Shown here piece after piece: positions 62,280 to 64,000 of a stretch of DNA of 64,000 nt (position 1 is its first letter; each line of letters opens with the position of its first letter). The DNA is from Parascedosporium putredinis. Its lineage: Eukaryota; Ascomycota; Sordariomycetes; Microascales; Microascaceae. A model generated the notes under the pieces. It had not been told where the DNA came from and did no database searches. It worked only from the letters and a program-made list of their open reading frames with translations. The DNA lies in assembly GCA_949357655.1 (NCBI GenBank), contig CASHTG010000016.1:1116001-1180000 (forward strand). Direction: 5' to 3'. The translations under genes were made by a program, and so were the position numbers.

Positions 62280-62772
62280 AAATAATCGTTGCTTAGAAAA
62301 TGCATGCCTAGTTGAAGCAGGCCGTGGGAATGTTGATAGATGATGCTAAATACCCTAATCATAATACCTTTTTTCTTCTCCTTCTCTTTTCCCTTTCCTC
62401 CCATCACACACAGGCTTCCGTGACAACTAGCATGTGGCACAATTTCTGGACGTAAACATTATTGATGCATTTTCCTATTAATTGGTATGTTTATTGCTTT
62501 TTAGTCTTATTCTTCCTTGATGAAGAAACCTTGCTCAGGCGGACCAGGTCAGCGTTAGCCTCCTTGCGAGCGGAGAGCATGCACGCAGGAGACGATATAG
62601 GTCCTTTACTTGGCGCATTCTTTTTCACCACGCCACTGTTCACAGCCTGGCTCCTCTTTCTCCTAATTTTGTTTCTTTATAACTTTTGGCTTGCTTCGCA
62701 ATAAAGAATGACTGTCTACGTTTTCATGATGAAAAGGAGCATAACCGTCGATACACCAGGTCAACAACTCCT
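62280..62772. other. Intergenic between convergent genes
   Basis: Shared 3' flank of GPI3 and the aminopeptidase; T-rich, no gene seen. Confidence 0.6.
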
Positions 62773-64000
62773 TTAGGCCATGTATCCGTTGGTGGTGAGC
62801 CACTCACGCAGGGGCTCGATGTCGCGCGAGCGGTACGCCACACGACCGCGAATCTTGTCCTTGACAGTCTGAAGAGTACGGTCAAAGGCCTTGGTATCCT
62901 TGTCGGCGAAGAAGGCGTCAATCTCGTCGATGGACGCCGAGTCGGTGAACCCAGGAAGCGACACTTGAATAAAACGGTCAAGCACAATAGGGTTGCCTAG
63001 TTTGGTTACGCAAGCATCCCAGTTATCCTGGAGGTACTTCCACTGGATACCACGGGCAATGTGGTTGGAGGCGAAGCCGACTCCGAGAACGTGCATGTCA
63101 GCCGAGGGAACGGACTCCGAAACGGGGGCCGGAGGCGAGATGTTGAAAAGGAAGGGGAGCAGGTTGTCGCGAATGATGGACTCATCCTTGACGCTGCCGA
63201 GGCCAGCAAGGCAAATGGTCTTGCCGTCAATGGACTTGGTATTGAACCATTCATCCTTCAATACCTCTACAGCCTTGGCAGGGTTATTCTTTACGGCAAC
63301 ACTGTAGACAGCAAGACGGAGACTAGGGGAATAACGTCCGATTCGCGGTCTTCGCACCAAGCGTTGAAACGCTTGAGAGCCTCAAGGGTGACGCTGGAGA
63401 ACGAGTTAGTACCAAAAGCTGGTCCCTTTCCGAGGCTTGGGGCTATCGGCTCAGGTTTTGGGGGTGGATACGAACCCAGGATGTCCGTTGGCGCCGGCGG
63501 TGCCAATCAGGCGCTTTCGCAGCATGGAGGTGAGGTACTGTTCGTCCTCGGCGAATTCCCAGCCAATCTCGTCGACGGCGGCGCTGATGAGTTTGATGGT
63601 AAACTTCTCCAAACCAGCACGGATGGCGGGGTCATCTCCAAAGACGCCCTTGACGCGGGCAATAGAGTCAAGAACCTGGCTCCAAACCATGTTGTTCGTC
63701 TCCTTGGAGAAGCCCTGAACGAAAGAGAGAAGCGAGGCAGTAGTGCCATATCCGCTAAAGGCCAAATCGGCGGTGGAACCAATAATGGCAATCTTGTCCT
63801 CGACGCTGAGGCGATCGAGCTGGGTAGTGAGCTTCTCGAGGCGCTGAGAGGGGTAGTTGACGCGGTAGAAGCCCGTCGCGCCAGAGTTGAGCTTGTAGAA
63901 GTCGTCATCGATGCCGGTAATCGTATCTTCCTTGGTAGTAAGTGCCAGGGATTGGATGCCCTGGGATCCGGTCTTCCCCTCAATCGAGAGCGGGACCCAC
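62773..64000 (-). CDS. M1-family metallo-aminopeptidase, 3' part (partial)
   Basis: C-terminal part of a gluzincin aminopeptidase of the APE2/AAP1/puromycin-sensitive type; the zinc-binding HEXXH domain lies beyond the window. Seen here: LNSGATGFYRVNYPSQRLEKL (junction to ERAP1_C domain), DKIAIIGSTADLAFSGYG, the helical repeat domain, and the end REWLTTNGYMA at the stop 62773-62775. An intron lies at 63475-63394 (donor GTTCGT, branch ACTAAC, acceptor CTCCAG), joining HPG to VTLEALKRF. One base is missing in the run at 63326-63329, between RESDVIP and SLRLAVYSVAV. Orthologue identity within M1 is not resolved from this fragment. Confidence 0.9.

Noticed and set aside
1..64000. CRISPR array, prophage, integron or bacterial operon
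   Set aside because: Spliceosomal introns throughout and no regularly spaced repeats; this is eukaryotic DNA.

Overview
The window looks like nuclear chromosomal DNA of a filamentous ascomycete (Pezizomycotina, probably Sordariomycetes). Evidence: short GT-AG introns of about 40-130 nt with CTAAC/CTAAT branch points, a tRNA-Gly(GCC) carrying a small canonical intron, CT-rich leader regions, and fungal families such as SND3/PHO88, DBP6, striatin/PRO11, LHS1 and an NAAA-like amidase. No virus, prophage, CRISPR array, rDNA or intact transposon was seen. The species assignment is an inference.

Layout. 1.6-6.4 kb: EDC4-like mRNA-decapping scaffold (+). 7.1-7.9 kb: uncharacterised RS/His-rich protein (-). 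8.7 kb: tRNA-Gly. 9.6-10.4 kb: PHO88/SND3 (+). 11.1-12.4 kb: RAD14/XPA (+). 13.3-16.1 kb: striatin (+). 18.4-21.1 kb: large unknown membrane protein (+). 23.8-27.1 kb: secreted GH31 glycosidase with a 105-copy Glu-Pro tract (+). 27.1-32.8 kb: gene-poor. 32.8-34.7 kb: PHO89-type phosphate permease (+). 35.2-36.6 kb: NAAA/acid-ceramidase-like amidase (-). 37.6-40.5 kb: DBP6 helicase (+). 41.5-44.6 kb: bromodomain protein (-). 44.6-50.8 kb: gene-poor. 50.8-51.9 kb: small coiled-coil protein (+). 53.5-55.3 kb: pepsin-like protease (-). 56.1-59.1 kb: LHS1/GRP170 ER chaperone (-). 60.7-62.3 kb: GPI3/PIG-A (+). 62.8 kb to the window end: 3' end of an M1 aminopeptidase (-).

Nearly every long gene is interrupted by single-base frameshifts, most of them one base missing from a C/G run. 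Restoring one base at the visible sites gives exact reading frames in PHO88, RAD14, PHO89, GPI3 and GH31, so an uncorrected homopolymer error in the read data is the likeliest cause rather than gene decay. Coordinates below are therefore whole-locus spans.

The genes are mostly unrelated housekeeping functions. Several act in the early secretory pathway (PHO88/SND3, LHS1, GPI3), two bear PHO names, and three hydrolases (GH31, the amidase, the protease) carry long acidic low-complexity insertions. I did not find a clearly new multi-gene system. The strongest oddities are the (Glu-Pro)105 tract and the degenerate helicase motifs in DBP6.
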